43,978 bases of DNA from Allomeiothermus sp035760705 (GCA_035760705.1 DASTSL010000019.1:1-43978), one strand, 5' to 3'. Numbered from the stretch's first letter, positions 1 to 9,287 are shown. Translations and numbers: made by a program. Notes: a model not told the origin generated them from the sequence alone.

Positions 1-213
1 AAAGCTCTTGTCGTCGGCGGTGGCGCTGTGGGCGAGGGCGTCCTTGTTGGTGAACTTGACGGTGGTGCCGACCTTCACCTTGAGTTCCTTGGGCTGGAAA
101 GCGAAGTTCTGGATCACCATCTCGGGTTTGGCGGAGGCCGGGGTGTTTTGGGCTTGGACTGCCATTAGGCCGACGAGCAACAGGGTGAGTGGGCCGAACA
201 GGGTCATCTTCAT
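1..213 (-). CDS. cupredoxin-domain secreted protein, 5' part only
   Basis: The first 71 codons of a minus-strand gene are present; the rest lies beyond the window start. The protein opens with a signal peptide (MKMTLFGPLTLLLVGLMAVQA) and continues into a plastocyanin/amicyanin-like fold: a F-x-P-K-E-L-K-V-K-V-G-T-T-V-K-F-T-N strand pair followed by N-K-D-A-L-A-H, whose His is the expected first copper ligand. The other ligands (Cys, His, Met) would lie outside the window. Members of this family are small periplasmic or secreted copper electron carriers. The start at 213 is supported by a GAGGAGAG ribosome binding site just upstream. The family is fairly secure; the partner and role are unknown. 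Confidence 0.8.
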   Translation of the reverse strand, partial: MKMTLFGPLTLLLVGLMAVQAQNTPASAKPEMVIQNFAFQPKELKVKVGTTVKFTNKDALAHSATADDKSF

Positions 214-363
214 GGTCTCTCCTCGAGGGGGCGGACTTGATCCCCCTCCGAGACTCGAGGATGAAGGGAGCCTGGTAACGTGTACGGCGGCCATCGCTTC
301 GGCCACTTCGTGCTTTCTCGCTGCGCAAACAGTTCGTTTTTTGTGATGGCTGGGAGCAACGAA

Positions 364-388
364 ACGAGCCCCCGGCAAGGGGGCTCGT
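364..388 (-). terminator. intrinsic terminator after the secreted nuclease
   Basis: A perfect 10-bp inverted repeat (364-373 and 379-388) with a 5-base loop begins 15 bases after the minus-strand stop codon of the nuclease gene. On the minus strand it is followed by TTCGTTG, a weak T tract. Confidence 0.7.
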
Positions 389-403
389 CGCGCTCGAGAT
401 GCC

Positions 404-3400
404 TTACGGCGCGCAGGTATTGGCCGGGGTGGCGGAATTCTGGGGATTGGGTGGCCCCACGCTAAAGTCTGCCGCGTTGTTGGTGTCGGTGCGGCCGCCC
501 CCGTTGCGGAGGGCTGCGGTGGTGCTGGAGAGGGCGGTGGTGGGGCCGCTCCCTTCAAAGGCGTTGGCCGATCCGTACCCCACGAAGTCCACCAGGTTGG
601 CATCCTCGGCCCCGAGGCCGCTGAGGGCGGCGGTGCTCCGTGCGAGCGCCACCTTCCCAGCGGTTCCGCTCATGGCGATGGTCCCGGTAGCGTCGGGGGT
701 GGGGAGGGGGGTGGTGCCGCCCGTGCCTGCCGCTTGCTGGATCAGGTAGTAGCCCCCGGGAGCCAGCGAATCGCTCAAGGGCGTGACCTGCCAGGTGGTT
801 CCGGTCGCCGAGGTGTACTGCACCGACCAGCCGCCGAGGTCGGTGGGGGTGGTTCCACAGTTGAAGAGTTCGATAAAGTCGTTGCGGAGGGTGGCTCCGG
901 AGTTCCCACCCCCGCCGTAGACCTGGCTGATCCGCACACAGCTCGCGCTCGGGGGGGCGGTCGCGGTGAGGACGAAACGAGCGGTGCGGGTGAGGCCGCC
1001 GCTCGTCCCGGTGATGGTGAAGGGATAGGTTTTTGGGGTCACGCTGGCACCCACATTCAGGCTTAGGGTGCTGCTGGCCCCGGCGCTGAGGGTAGGCGGG
1101 GTAAAGCTCGAGCTGATCCCCGCCGGGCTGGGGTTGAGGCTCAGATCCACGTTTTCGCTAAAGCCGTTGATCGGCGTGACCGTCACGGTGAGGTTCATGC
1201 TCTGCCCGGTCTGCACCGAAGGGCCAGAATCCGAAACCGCCAGGCTGAAGTCGGCGGGGGTAGGGTCGGCGCTCAGGTTAAGCCCGATCAGAAGCGGGTC
1301 GTGGTCGGAGGAGCGGAAGGGGGTGGGGGCGTAGCGGTCGTCGGGTTTGAACTCGGTGTTGTAATCGAGCACCCTGGGCTCGTCGGCGTTGATGTGCCAC
1401 TCGGTGATCCCGGTAACTTGCGAAGAGAGGCTCGAGGTCACCAGCGCGTGGTCGAGGTTGCCGGACTCGCCGTTGAACACATAGCTGTAGCGCTTGGCGG
1501 CAGGGCTGCGCAGGATCAGGTTTTCCAATCCGGCCCCGGTCAGCACTTTCAGCGGGTCCTCCTCGGCGTAGGCGTTGAGGTCACCCACCACCAGCACGTC
1601 GGGGTCGGTGGCCCTGAGGTCGTTGATGAGGGTCAAAAGCCGCTGGGCCTGCTGCACGCGTAGGGCGTTCCAGCAGCCTTGGCCGGTGTCTGCTTCGGCC
1701 CCGCTGGCCCCGTCACAGCCCTTGGATTTGAAGTGGTTGACCACCACGGTAAAGCGCCCCTGGGTGGCCTTGTCGCGGAAGGTTTGGGCCACCGGGGGCC
1801 TCGAGTACACCGGGTCGTTGTCCACCCGGAAAGCTCCCTCGGGCGTCACCTTGGCGGGTTTGTAGATGATCGCCACCCGGATCTCGTCGCTGCCCGCCGT
1901 CCCGGTTTGAATGGAGGCGTAGGTGCCGGCCCCCAAGGCCGCGTTGAGCGCGTTCACGAAGTCATTTAGGGCGGTCTCGCCGTTGTTTTGCATCTCGATC
2001 AGGCCCACCACGTCGGCGTCCAGGCCTTGCAGGGCCGCCACCAGCTTGGCCTTCTGCCGATCGAATTCGGCCTGGTTGTTGGCCCCGCGCGAGCCGAAGG
2101 TGGTGAAGTAGTTGAGCACGTTGTAGCTGGCGACCTTGAGGCTGCCGCCGACGTTCTCGGGGGCCAGTGGGCGGGGGTTGCTCGAGACGAAGTTGACCGC
2201 GCCCACCGGCTCTACCCGGTAGCTGGAGAAGCCGTAGGAGAGGACGCCGGTGAGGTTGGTCACGGTGTCCCCGATCCGCCGGGTGCCCGAGGTATCCGAA
2301 GCCGAGAGGTAGGGGATGGGACTCGGGTTCTGGGTGTTGCTGGCGTCATCGAGCAGGATACGCCGCAGGGGGTTGCCCATTGCCGTGTTGCCCAAGCCGT
2401 TGCCGTTGTTCGGCTGGAAAAGCCGCCCGTTCACCGAGAGGCTGATCTCGCCAAAGCGCCCCAGGTTGAAGACCTCGCTGACGGTGAGGGTCTGCGGGAA
2501 GCTCACCAGCATCCCCTCGTAGCGCTCGAGGTCGCCCGTATTCGTCAGCGGCAGGGCCACCGGGGTAGCGCTCACCGAGGTTCCGCTGGCGCAGACGACG
2601 AGAGCGCTCACCGTGTCGAGCTGGGTCAGGGTGCCGCCGATATCCCCCGAGGAGGCAAACTCGCGCACCGTACCGGTCACCTGCACGTAATCACCGGTGT
2701 TCACCGGGAAACCGCTAGGGGTGAAGACGAACAGGCCGTCCGAGGTGCTGGGGTCGTTGTCCCCGGTAAAATCCTGGAGGAAGAAGCCGCGCAACTGGTT
2801 GGCCTCCTGGTAATCGCCCACCACCACGCCCTCGGTGGTCACTACCTGCCCCACCAGGGGGCTCGAGGCCCCACTTCCCTCGATCTGGAAGGTGCGGGTC
2901 GGGCTGGGGCCTGCCGGGCAGCCGGGAAGGCGCAGGGTGGTGAAGCTAAACGCGTAGGGGCTCGCCAGGCCGCCCCCGGCGCTAGCGGCCAGGGTGCTCA
3001 CCGCCCCGGTGTAAGAAGCCTCCTCGGCCAGCGCAGCCTTCACGCTCAGGGTGGCGGACTTAGGGCTCCAGGCAAAGGTCTCGGCTCGAGCCGGACAGTC
3101 GTGGGGGTTGGAGGCCTTGATATCCTGCCGCTCGTCCCCCACGAAGACCCGCACGGTGTGGGGGCCCCTCGAAGTATAGAAGAACGCCTTGCCGTTGGGG
3201 GGGACTACGCCCAGCCCCTTCTCGCTGCCCTTGTACACCTCCCAGGAGAAAGAGATCGCCTGGTCGTTGGCGTTGCGTACCCGCCAGCGACCGTCACACC
3301 TCGAGGTCAGGCGCAGGCGGCTATAGCGGGCCGGGTTGAGGCCGGGATCATAGACGCCGGGGAAGAGGCCGAAGGCGGTTTCGCTGCTACGCTCCATGGC

Positions 3401-3610
3401 CTGGCTAAAGGTGAGCTGGATGGGCAAGAGCGGGTTGACCGCGGTGGCCCCGTTGGCGGGAACCGTGGCGACGACGGTGGGCCCGCTCGAGGCTTGGTTT
3501 CGCAGTGAGAGCTGGGTGGTCGCCTGAACCGCTCGGGGCGGGGCGCTCTGCGGAGCCTGGCCGCAGGCCGCGAGCAATACTCCTAAACCGAGGGTGATCC
3601 ATCTGTGCAT
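404..3610 (-). CDS. secreted multidomain endonuclease lipoprotein (ExeM/NucH-like) with lamin-tail domain
   Basis: 1068 residues. The N-terminus is a lipoprotein signal (MHRWITLGLGVLLAACG, lipobox LAAC). Approximate domains: a Big_5-type Ig-like region with TVPANGATAVNP (45-225), an OB-fold like that of YhcR/ExeM nucleases (228-340), an endonuclease/exonuclease/phosphatase domain (490-775) with ASYNVLNYF, a glutamate in LIEMQNN, VVVNHFKS, VGDLNAY and SSDHDPLL, an Ig-like region (790-885) and a C-terminal lamin-tail domain (890-1055). The catalytic Asn, Glu, His and Asp residues of the phosphatase fold are visible. The likely role is degradation of extracellular DNA for phosphate or nucleosides, or in biofilm. 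The start is fixed by AGGAGGAT just upstream. It is divergent from the gene at 3769, and a terminator follows. Confidence 0.9.
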   Translation of the reverse strand: MHRWITLGLGVLLAACGQAPQSAPPRAVQATTQLSLRNQASSGPTVVATVPANGATAVNPLLPIQLTFSQAMERSSETAFGLFPGVYDPGLNPARYSRLRLTSRCDGRWRVRNANDQAISFSWEVYKGSEKGLGVVPPNGKAFFYTSRGPHTVRVFVGDERQDIKASNPHDCPARAETFAWSPKSATLSVKAALAEEASYTGAVSTLAASAGGGLASPYAFSFTTLRLPGCPAGPSPTRTFQIEGSGASSPLVGQVVTTEGVVVGDYQEANQLRGFFLQDFTGDNDPSTSDGLFVFTPSGFPVNTGDYVQVTGTVREFASSGDIGGTLTQLDTVSALVVCASGTSVSATPVALPLTNTGDLERYEGMLVSFPQTLTVSEVFNLGRFGEISLSVNGRLFQPNNGNGLGNTAMGNPLRRILLDDASNTQNPSPIPYLSASDTSGTRRIGDTVTNLTGVLSYGFSSYRVEPVGAVNFVSSNPRPLAPENVGGSLKVASYNVLNYFTTFGSRGANNQAEFDRQKAKLVAALQGLDADVVGLIEMQNNGETALNDFVNALNAALGAGTYASIQTGTAGSDEIRVAIIYKPAKVTPEGAFRVDNDPVYSRPPVAQTFRDKATQGRFTVVVNHFKSKGCDGASGAEADTGQGCWNALRVQQAQRLLTLINDLRATDPDVLVVGDLNAYAEEDPLKVLTGAGLENLILRSPAAKRYSYVFNGESGNLDHALVTSSLSSQVTGITEWHINADEPRVLDYNTEFKPDDRYAPTPFRSSDHDPLLIGLNLSADPTPADFSLAVSDSGPSVQTGQSMNLTVTVTPINGFSENVDLSLNPSPAGISSSFTPPTLSAGASSTLSLNVGASVTPKTYPFTITGTSGGLTRTARFVLTATAPPSASCVRISQVYGGGGNSGATLRNDFIELFNCGTTPTDLGGWSVQYTSATGTTWQVTPLSDSLAPGGYYLIQQAAGTGGTTPLPTPDATGTIAMSGTAGKVALARSTAALSGLGAEDANLVDFVGYGSANAFEGSGPTTALSSTTAALRNGGGRTDTNNAADFSVGPPNPQNSATPANTCAP

Positions 3611-3768
3611 ACATCCTCCTGAGGCTGCTCGCGGGGGCAGTTTCCACCTGACGGGCTGACGTGAGTATTATCGCCCGGCGTCACCGAAGTGCAATCCAAA
3701 GCTCGAGGCCGCCCGCGTTACCGCCCCGTTACCGGCCTCCCCCTAGCTTGGGGGTCAAGGAGGAGGTC

Positions 3769-5145
3769 ATGCAGCAACATCAAGCCATCGTTTTGGGTTC
3801 GGGGATCGCCGGGTTGATGGCGGCTCGAGTCTTGTCCGATCACTTCACCCAGGTGGTGATCCTGGAGAAAGACCGGCTGAGCAGCGAGGTCGAAAACCGC
3901 CGAGGCGTGCCCCAGGGCCGCCACGCCCACGCCATCCTGGCGTGGGGGCTAGAGGGGATGGAAGCTCTCTTGCCGGGCTTAGGCGAGAACCTGGTAGACC
4001 AAGGGGCGGTATTCGCCGACATCGCCGCCGACGTGCTCTGGTATCGCTCGCCGGGTTTTAAGGCCCGCTTCCATAGCGGCCTCGCCGGGCTGATGCTGAG
4101 CCGAGCTTTGCTCGAGCACACCCTGCGGCTGAGGGTCTCGCTGCTCGCCAACGTGCTCTTCGGCGAGGGTATCCGGGTGAAAGGCTTACTTTGGGAGGGC
4201 GGCCAGGTGAGGGGCGAACGCTTCGTCCAGGGCGAGCTCGAAGCCGAGATGGAGGCCGACTTGGTGGTGGACGCCATGGGCCGGGGCTCGCCCAGCCTGG
4301 CCCGGCTCGAGGCCATAGGCTACCCCCGCCCCGAGGAGAGCAAAGTTCCGGTGGATATCGCCTATGCCAGCCGAATTTTCCGCAGCAAACCGAGATTGTT
4401 CGAGACCTGCCTGGAAGGGGCCAAGGGCATGTCGGTGAGCCCGGTGGCTCCCCGGGAGAGGCGCGGCGGTTTTCTCTCCGTGCTGGAAGGGGATCGGTTC
4501 ATCGCCACCCAGCTCAGTAAGACTATCCGCCCCCTCGAGGGCCGCCGCTTCCTGAACGCGGCCTCGGTGAGCCGGGGGTGGGCCATCTTCAGCGACCCCA
4601 AGCTGGGCAACTGCGCCACCTGCCACAGCGGGCCGCTCTGGACGCTCTCGAGGCTCTTCTTCACCCCCGCCGACCAGACCAACAAGGACTTGACCAACCT
4701 CGACTTCACCGGCCCCGGCCACACCAAGATGATCCAGGCCGAACTCACCGGCCAGCCGGGGGTGCTGATCGCTCCGGCCCAGGTGGCTTGTGTGCTGCGC
4801 AACCTGAAGACCTTCGGCATCCCCGGCCACCCTGCCGCTACCGATGCCCTCGAGAAGAAAGGCGTAGCCGGTTTCCCCCGGGCCCAGGGCGAGTTCTCCG
4901 GCTTCAACATCCCCGGCCTCTTCGGGCTGCAAGCCGGGGCCCCCTTCCTCTACCACGGCCAGGCCAAGAACCTCCAGGAACTCTTCGGCGCCCCCTGGAA
5001 CCACCAACTGGCGGGAAACCCGGTGTTCACGCCAAGCGGCCAGCAACTCGAGGACCTCAGTAACTTCCTGCTCTCGATTGACGCCAACACCCCACCCGAA
5101 GACGTGCCTGCCGGAGCCGACAAGTGCCCGGCCCATTTCCCCTAG
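3769..5145 (+). CDS. FAD-dependent oxidoreductase fused to a c-type cytochrome (chimeric)
   Basis: 458 residues from the ATG at 3769, which has an excellent AAGGAGGAGG site; a longer GTG-started version from 3661 is possible but lacks support. Residues 1-247 look like a group A flavin monooxygenase/epoxidase: Rossmann motif GSGIAGL at 10-16, ILEKD, PQGRHAHAI, and a truncated end at FLSVLEGDRFIAT. From about residue 250 the sequence changes to the C-terminal half of a cytochrome c peroxidase/MauG-like protein: a single heme site CATCH at 282-286, then FNIPGLFGL and APFLYHGQ. There is no signal peptide, so heme attachment by a periplasmic cytochrome c maturation system seems impossible. The junction near nt 4508-4520 is in frame. 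It is most simply a deletion fusion of two former genes and is probably non-functional. Confidence 0.7.
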   Translation: MQQHQAIVLGSGIAGLMAARVLSDHFTQVVILEKDRLSSEVENRRGVPQGRHAHAILAWGLEGMEALLPGLGENLVDQGAVFADIAADVLWYRSPGFKARFHSGLAGLMLSRALLEHTLRLRVSLLANVLFGEGIRVKGLLWEGGQVRGERFVQGELEAEMEADLVVDAMGRGSPSLARLEAIGYPRPEESKVPVDIAYASRIFRSKPRLFETCLEGAKGMSVSPVAPRERRGGFLSVLEGDRFIATQLSKTIRPLEGRRFLNAASVSRGWAIFSDPKLGNCATCHSGPLWTLSRLFFTPADQTNKDLTNLDFTGPGHTKMIQAELTGQPGVLIAPAQVACVLRNLKTFGIPGHPAATDALEKKGVAGFPRAQGEFSGFNIPGLFGLQAGAPFLYHGQAKNLQELFGAPWNHQLAGNPVFTPSGQQLEDLSNFLLSIDANTPPEDVPAGADKCPAHFP

Positions 5146-5167
5146 ACCATCGCCTTCGTATTAGTAG

Positions 5168-5205
5168 GGGCGTACTGCGGTACGCCCTATCTTTCTCGTT
5201 TTGTT
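5168..5205 (+). terminator. probable intrinsic terminator after the fusion gene
   Basis: An 8-bp perfect stem (5168-5175 with 5180-5187) and TGCG loop is followed by TATCTTTCTCGTTTTG. It lies 23 bases after the stop codon of the FAD/cytochrome gene. Confidence 0.6.
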
Positions 5206-5263
5206 AAGGACGTAGGGCCATATGTCCTATCGAGGCGGGTGGCTGATGTGAGAAATGCCGTCT

Positions 5264-5360
5264 GAAACGCGGGATTCACGGCTGGGTGCGTTTTTGCGCG
5301 AGGACTTCTATGCTTACGCATGCCCCAGGCGCGAGGGCGTTCAAAAAGGCTTGGGGATCG
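5264..5360 (+). repeat. dispersed intergenic repeat, copy 1
   Basis: It shares ATTCACG, then exactly 31 bases, then GCTTAC, TGCCCC and GGCGCGA with a second copy at 17068-17160 in the same orientation. The remaining sequence is diverged. No coding capacity is recognised. Confidence 0.45.
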
Positions 5361-5422
5361 CAAAAGTAGCCTGAAATGACCAGGCGTGGCATATCCATCA
5401 GCGATGAGCCACTGTAAGAGGT

Positions 5423-7636
5423 CTAATGCTCCAGGCTTACCCGGGGCATCCGTTTTTTGAGCCAACCGGGGAGCCACCAGTTCCACTGCCCGGCCAGGAC
5501 CAGCACCGCCGGGACCAGGACTAAGCGCACCAGGCTGGCGTCCAGAATGACCGCTACCGCGAGCCCGATGCCGATGGTTTTGTTCGCTACCACGTCGCCC
5601 TGCACGAAGGCCAGAAAGACGATCACCATGATCAGCGCGGCGCTGGTGATGACCGAGGCGGTGCGCCCCAAGGCGGCCTTCACCGCCGAGCGGGTCTCGA
5701 GCCCGGACAGGTGGGCTTCTTGCACCCTCGAGAGCAGGAAGATCTCGTAGTCCATGCTGAGCCCGAAGATCACCGCGAAGAGGATCAGCGGCAGGCTCGA
5801 GTCGATCACCCCCACGTCCTGCGGCACGCCCAGGAAGCTCGCCAGGAAACCCTTCTGGAAGATCAGGGTGATGACCCCATAGGCGGCTCCCACGGTGAGG
5901 CTATTCATCACGATGGACTTGAGGGGGATCACCAGCGAGCGGAACATCACCCCCAGCAGCACGAAGGTGGCCACGTAGACCAGCCCGATCGCCACCGGCA
6001 TGGCCCCCACCAGGGCGTCGGTGAACTCCTGGGAACCGATCGGGGCTCCGCCCAGCAGCACTTTCTCGAAGCCTGCCTGGTGCGCTGCTTGGCGCAGACG
6101 CTTTTCCCACCCCCGGATTGCCTCGGGCCGGACGTGCTCCTGGGGGATCACCGTGAGCCTCAAGTAGCGCCGGTCCTGGCTGATCGAGCGCTGGGTGAGC
6201 GAGACCAGTTCGCCCAAGCCCCCGTCCATCTGGTCGCTCCGGGCGCTGAGGAACGGCGAGATCACCAGCCGCACCTCGGGCCAGGTGCTCAAGGCCCTGT
6301 CCAGCTTTCTCCAATTGCTTCGGGCCTGAGCGTCGAAGCCGCCTTCGCCCAGCTCCAGGACGATCTCGAAGGCGTCCAGGCTCCCGCCCAGCTCGAGCGG
6401 GCGGATCAGCTCGAGGCCCTTGCGGCTCTCCACCTGCGAGGAAAGCCCGAACGCCCCGGTGTATCCCAGCCGCATCGAGATAGCAGGCCAGGCTAGCCCC
6501 AGCAGGAGCACCACCCCCAGCAGCGTGAACCGCCAGGGTCGCCCCATCACCCGCTCGCCCCAGCGCCCCCAAAAAGCGCTGGCTCTCCCCGAGGAGGTGA
6601 GCCGGAACTGGAGCCGCTTGGGAGAGTTCACCCGCTCGCCCAAGAGGGCTAGCAGGCTAGGGACCAGGGTGATCGAGGTGAGCACCGTGACCGCTACCGC
6701 CAGCACCCCGCCCAGGCCCATCGAGCGGGCGAAGGCCAGGTCCGGGACCAGCAATGCGCTCATGGCGATCGCCACCGTGAGCCCGCTGAAGGCCACGCTG
6801 CGCCCGGCGGTGCGGGTGGTGACGGCGGCAGCCTCCCGAGCGGAAAGCCCCCGGGCCAGCTCCTCGCGGAAGCGGTTGACCATCAGCAGGGCGTAGTCGA
6901 TCCCCGCCCCCAGACAAAGCAGCGTCACCACGCTCTGGGCGAAGCTCGCCACCGGGATCAAATGGGTGAGGCCCCACACCAGCCCCAACGTCAGGGCGAT
7001 CGAGATCACCCCCACCACCAAGGGGATTCCCGCCGCCACGAAGGCCCCGAAAGCCAGGATCAGCACCAAGGCGGTGAGGGGGAGGGCGGTCACCTCCGAG
7101 CGCTTGGCGTCGGCCTCGAGCCGGTGCAGGAAGTCCTGGGTGACCGCGGTGGTCCCGGTGACGTAGAACCGGGTCTGGGGGAGGTTCACCGCCCGGGTTT
7201 CCTGCCGGATGGCCCGGATCACCGGGTCGGCGTTCGCCAGGCGGGTCTCGAGGATCGTCGCGGTGACGTACTGGCCGTTCACCTTCCCTGAGAGCTTCAA
7301 CGGGCTCTCGGCGTAAAAGCAGGTGAGGGTGCGTACCCCGTCCACTTTTTTCAGGCGCTCGGTGAGGGCGTCGTAGACCTGGAGGAAGCGCGGATTGGTG
7401 GGGGAGAGGGCGGATTCGCTCACCACCACGGTGCGGTCTACGGTCTCGAGGCCAAAGGCTTGGTTCAGGATGTGCACCACCCGCTGCGACTCGCTACCCT
7501 TGACCGCCGAGTTGTTGGCGATCAGGCGGCCTGGGGCTAGCGCCGCCAGCGGGACTGAGACCAGCAACAAAACAGCCCAGGTGAGCAAGACCCAGAGCGG
7601 ACGATGGGCGTTGAGGCGGGCGAGGGATTTGAACAT
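5423..7636 (-). CDS. MMPL/RND family transporter
   Basis: 737 residues in the duplicated RND layout of actinobacterial YdfJ/MmpL proteins: a first membrane segment (about 13-33), a large extracytoplasmic loop, a block of five to six helices (about 175-340), then the same pattern again (helix near 370, second loop, helices about 545-720). Characteristic motifs are GAGIDYALLMVNRFREEL in the first half and FGLSMDYEIFLLSRVQE in the second, carrying the transmembrane Asp residues used for proton coupling. Such proteins export lipids or hydrophobic compounds; the substrate here cannot be told. No strong ribosome binding site precedes the start at 7636, but a small inverted repeat does. It looks monocistronic. 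Confidence 0.9.
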   Translation of the reverse strand: MFKSLARLNAHRPLWVLLTWAVLLLVSVPLAALAPGRLIANNSAVKGSESQRVVHILNQAFGLETVDRTVVVSESALSPTNPRFLQVYDALTERLKKVDGVRTLTCFYAESPLKLSGKVNGQYVTATILETRLANADPVIRAIRQETRAVNLPQTRFYVTGTTAVTQDFLHRLEADAKRSEVTALPLTALVLILAFGAFVAAGIPLVVGVISIALTLGLVWGLTHLIPVASFAQSVVTLLCLGAGIDYALLMVNRFREELARGLSAREAAAVTTRTAGRSVAFSGLTVAIAMSALLVPDLAFARSMGLGGVLAVAVTVLTSITLVPSLLALLGERVNSPKRLQFRLTSSGRASAFWGRWGERVMGRPWRFTLLGVVLLLGLAWPAISMRLGYTGAFGLSSQVESRKGLELIRPLELGGSLDAFEIVLELGEGGFDAQARSNWRKLDRALSTWPEVRLVISPFLSARSDQMDGGLGELVSLTQRSISQDRRYLRLTVIPQEHVRPEAIRGWEKRLRQAAHQAGFEKVLLGGAPIGSQEFTDALVGAMPVAIGLVYVATFVLLGVMFRSLVIPLKSIVMNSLTVGAAYGVITLIFQKGFLASFLGVPQDVGVIDSSLPLILFAVIFGLSMDYEIFLLSRVQEAHLSGLETRSAVKAALGRTASVITSAALIMVIVFLAFVQGDVVANKTIGIGLAVAVILDASLVRLVLVPAVLVLAGQWNWWLPGWLKKRMPRVSLEH

Positions 7637-7641
7637 AGCAA

Positions 7642-7657
7642 TGCCGTCATCACGGCA
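7642..7657. promoter_or_regulatory. small inverted repeat just upstream of the MMPL gene
   Basis: TGCCGT and ACGGCA arms are separated by 4 bases and begin 6 bases before the MMPL start codon. It could be an operator or an RNA hairpin that limits translation. This is inference from symmetry and position only. Confidence 0.3.
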
Positions 7658-7929
7658 ACAGCCCTAGTTTGCACCTGCGAGATGATCCCCACAAGTGGAT
7701 TCGGGAACTCTTGCCGCTACACCAGGGCGGGTAAAGCTTAGAGCAGTTACCGAAACCTTTGCGCAGAATAGGGTTTACAGGCGTCAATGGGTAAGGTGGT
7801 TTGCCCTCCTTTGCCGTCCTTAGACCACGATGCGCGGGTCTTTGGCGAAGTCAATTTGGGGTTCGGCTCGGCATTGACACCCCTGCCGCTACCCACAACA
7901 CCGCGAGAAGCAATCGGAGCCTCATAGGC

Positions 7930-8934
7930 TTAAGCGTAGCCCAGGATAGCTTTCCTCCGCTTCCCCCACTCCAAGGCACTGGCAATCCCCTCGTCAATGC
8001 TGTGCTCGGCCTTCCAGGCCAATAGCTCCCAGGCCCGGTCGGCGTTGGCGTAGGCCCCGGCCACGTCACCGGGGCGCGGCGGGGCCTCGCGCTTGGGGAT
8101 TTCCCGCCCATACACCCGCTCGAAGGCCGCTACTAGCTCCTTCACGGTCACCCCGTTCCCGGTGCCCAGGTTGATGACCACGTAGGTCTGCTTGGTCCTC
8201 TCCATCACCTGGTCGAACTGCTCCACGGCCTTCACGTGGGCCATCGCCAGATCCCAGACGTGGATGTAGTCGCGGATGCCGGAGCCGTCGCGGGTGGGCC
8301 AGTTCACCCCGGTGATCTGAAACTCCGGGAGCTTGCCCAGGGCCACGTCCACCATCTTGCCCAGCACGTGGCTGGGCTCGCGCACGTGGATGCCGCTGCG
8401 GTAGAGGGGGTCCGCGCCGATGGGGTTGAAGTAGCGCAGGGCGATGGCGCGCAGGGAAGTGGCCCGGGTGAGGTCTTCCAGCACCATCTCCATCATGTAC
8501 TTGGTGCGGGCGTAGGGCGAGGAGGGCTTGAGCGGGGAATCCTCGGTCACCTTAAAGCCGGGAACCGCGTCGTAGATGCTGGCCGAGGAGCTAAAGACCA
8601 CCCTGGGGTAGCCGAGTTCCTCGAGGTTCTTGAATAGCTCCAGGCTCTTGCAGACGTTCTCGTGATAGTAGAGGTAAGGTTTCTCCACCGACTCCGGCAC
8701 TACGATGAGGGCCGCGCAGTGGATAGTGGAATGGATGTCGGGGTGTTCACGGAAGATGCGCTCAAGCAAGCCTCGGTCGGCGATGTCTCCCTCGTAAAAG
8801 ATGTGCCCCTCGGTAAATACCCGCTGGCCCGTCACCAGCGAATCCAGAATTACCGCGGTGTGCCCCGTATCCTGGAGCGCGTTCGCGATGGTGCTGCCGA
8901 TATAGCCTGCTCCGCCGGTCAGCAAAACTTTCAT
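7930..8934 (-). CDS. galE: UDP-glucose 4-epimerase
   Basis: 334 residues of the extended SDR family. It interconverts UDP-glucose and UDP-galactose in the cytosol for galactose use and surface sugars. The NAD-binding motif GGAGYIG is at 7-13, and the catalytic Ser (SSSAS) and Y-x-x-x-K (SPYARTKYM, about Tyr141/Lys145) are present. The GalE-typical ALRYFNPIGA and GTGNGVTVKEL segments follow. I chose the ATG at 8934 rather than the in-frame ATG at 8940. TAAGAT (8941-8946) lies 6 bases upstream of 8934 in the spacing seen for many leaderless genes here, and GalE proteins normally begin MKVLLTGGAGYIG. A related NDP-sugar epimerase is the only serious alternative. Confidence 0.92.
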   Translation of the reverse strand: MKVLLTGGAGYIGSTIANALQDTGHTAVILDSLVTGQRVFTEGHIFYEGDIADRGLLERIFREHPDIHSTIHCAALIVVPESVEKPYLYYHENVCKSLELFKNLEELGYPRVVFSSSASIYDAVPGFKVTEDSPLKPSSPYARTKYMMEMVLEDLTRATSLRAIALRYFNPIGADPLYRSGIHVREPSHVLGKMVDVALGKLPEFQITGVNWPTRDGSGIRDYIHVWDLAMAHVKAVEQFDQVMERTKQTYVVINLGTGNGVTVKELVAAFERVYGREIPKREAPPRPGDVAGAYANADRAWELLAWKAEHSIDEGIASALEWGKRRKAILGYA

Positions 8935-8940
8935 GTCCAT

Positions 8941-8946
8941 ATCTTA
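8941..8946 (-). promoter_or_regulatory. -10 box for leaderless galE
   Basis: TAAGAT on the minus strand, 6 bases before the ATG at 8934. It directly abuts the alternative ATG at 8940, which argues against that start. Confidence 0.55.
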
Positions 8947-9272
8947 CACCCTTTATTTCTTCTTTTGCTTGCGAAATCTTTCGCTCTTTTTCGATTCTCG
9001 ATCCCGCCGGGGGAGACGAACTCGCGAAAATCGTCATCCTGAACGAAGCGGAGCGGGGTGACTCGGTCTGCAAGGCGAGCCGCTTTTTTGGATCTCACTT
9101 GTGGGCGACTTACCGCATATACCACTGATTGCCCGGGTAGAAAGATCGGTCACTTTACCCAAGCGGTTAAGGAGTGATGCGCAGGTAGGATGATGAACCA
9201 CGCCTATGGCTGCTGCGATGAGCGTTTTGCGTTCTGCCCACATCACCCCACAAACTCCATACCCCGCACCTG
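8947..9272. other. intergenic region between galE and guaB with repeat debris
   Basis: No convincing gene is seen in these 326 bases between divergent galE and guaB. Positions 9032-9055 (GTCATCCTGAACGAAGCGGA and on) resemble the widespread bacterial hairpin repeat GTCATCCTGAGCGAAGCG, and continue into CGAGCCGCTTTTTT. Positions 9195-9230 contain CGCTCATCGCAGC on the minus strand, which recurs near 17055-17075. A short minus-strand frame here (ERKTLIAAAIGVV) could be a scrap of a transposase or other gene, but I cannot identify it. Confidence 0.4.
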
Positions 9273-9278
9273 TATACT
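9273..9278 (+). promoter_or_regulatory. -10 box for guaB
   Basis: TATACT lies 3 bases before the GTG at 9282 and 9 bases before the ATG at 9288, so the transcript should begin at or very near the ATG. No clear -35 box is visible. Confidence 0.55.
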
Positions 9279-9287
9279 CGAGTGAAT

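Noticed and set aside
1988..3508. A 506-codon plus-strand open frame
   Set aside because: It lies opposite the secreted nuclease gene, is full of Gly/Arg/His and shows no domain. It is a shadow typical of GC-rich DNA.
9034..9246. A 70-codon minus-strand frame that might be a transposase fragment
   Set aside because: Only a dozen residues look protein-like and I cannot tie them to a named transposase; kept as intergenic debris.
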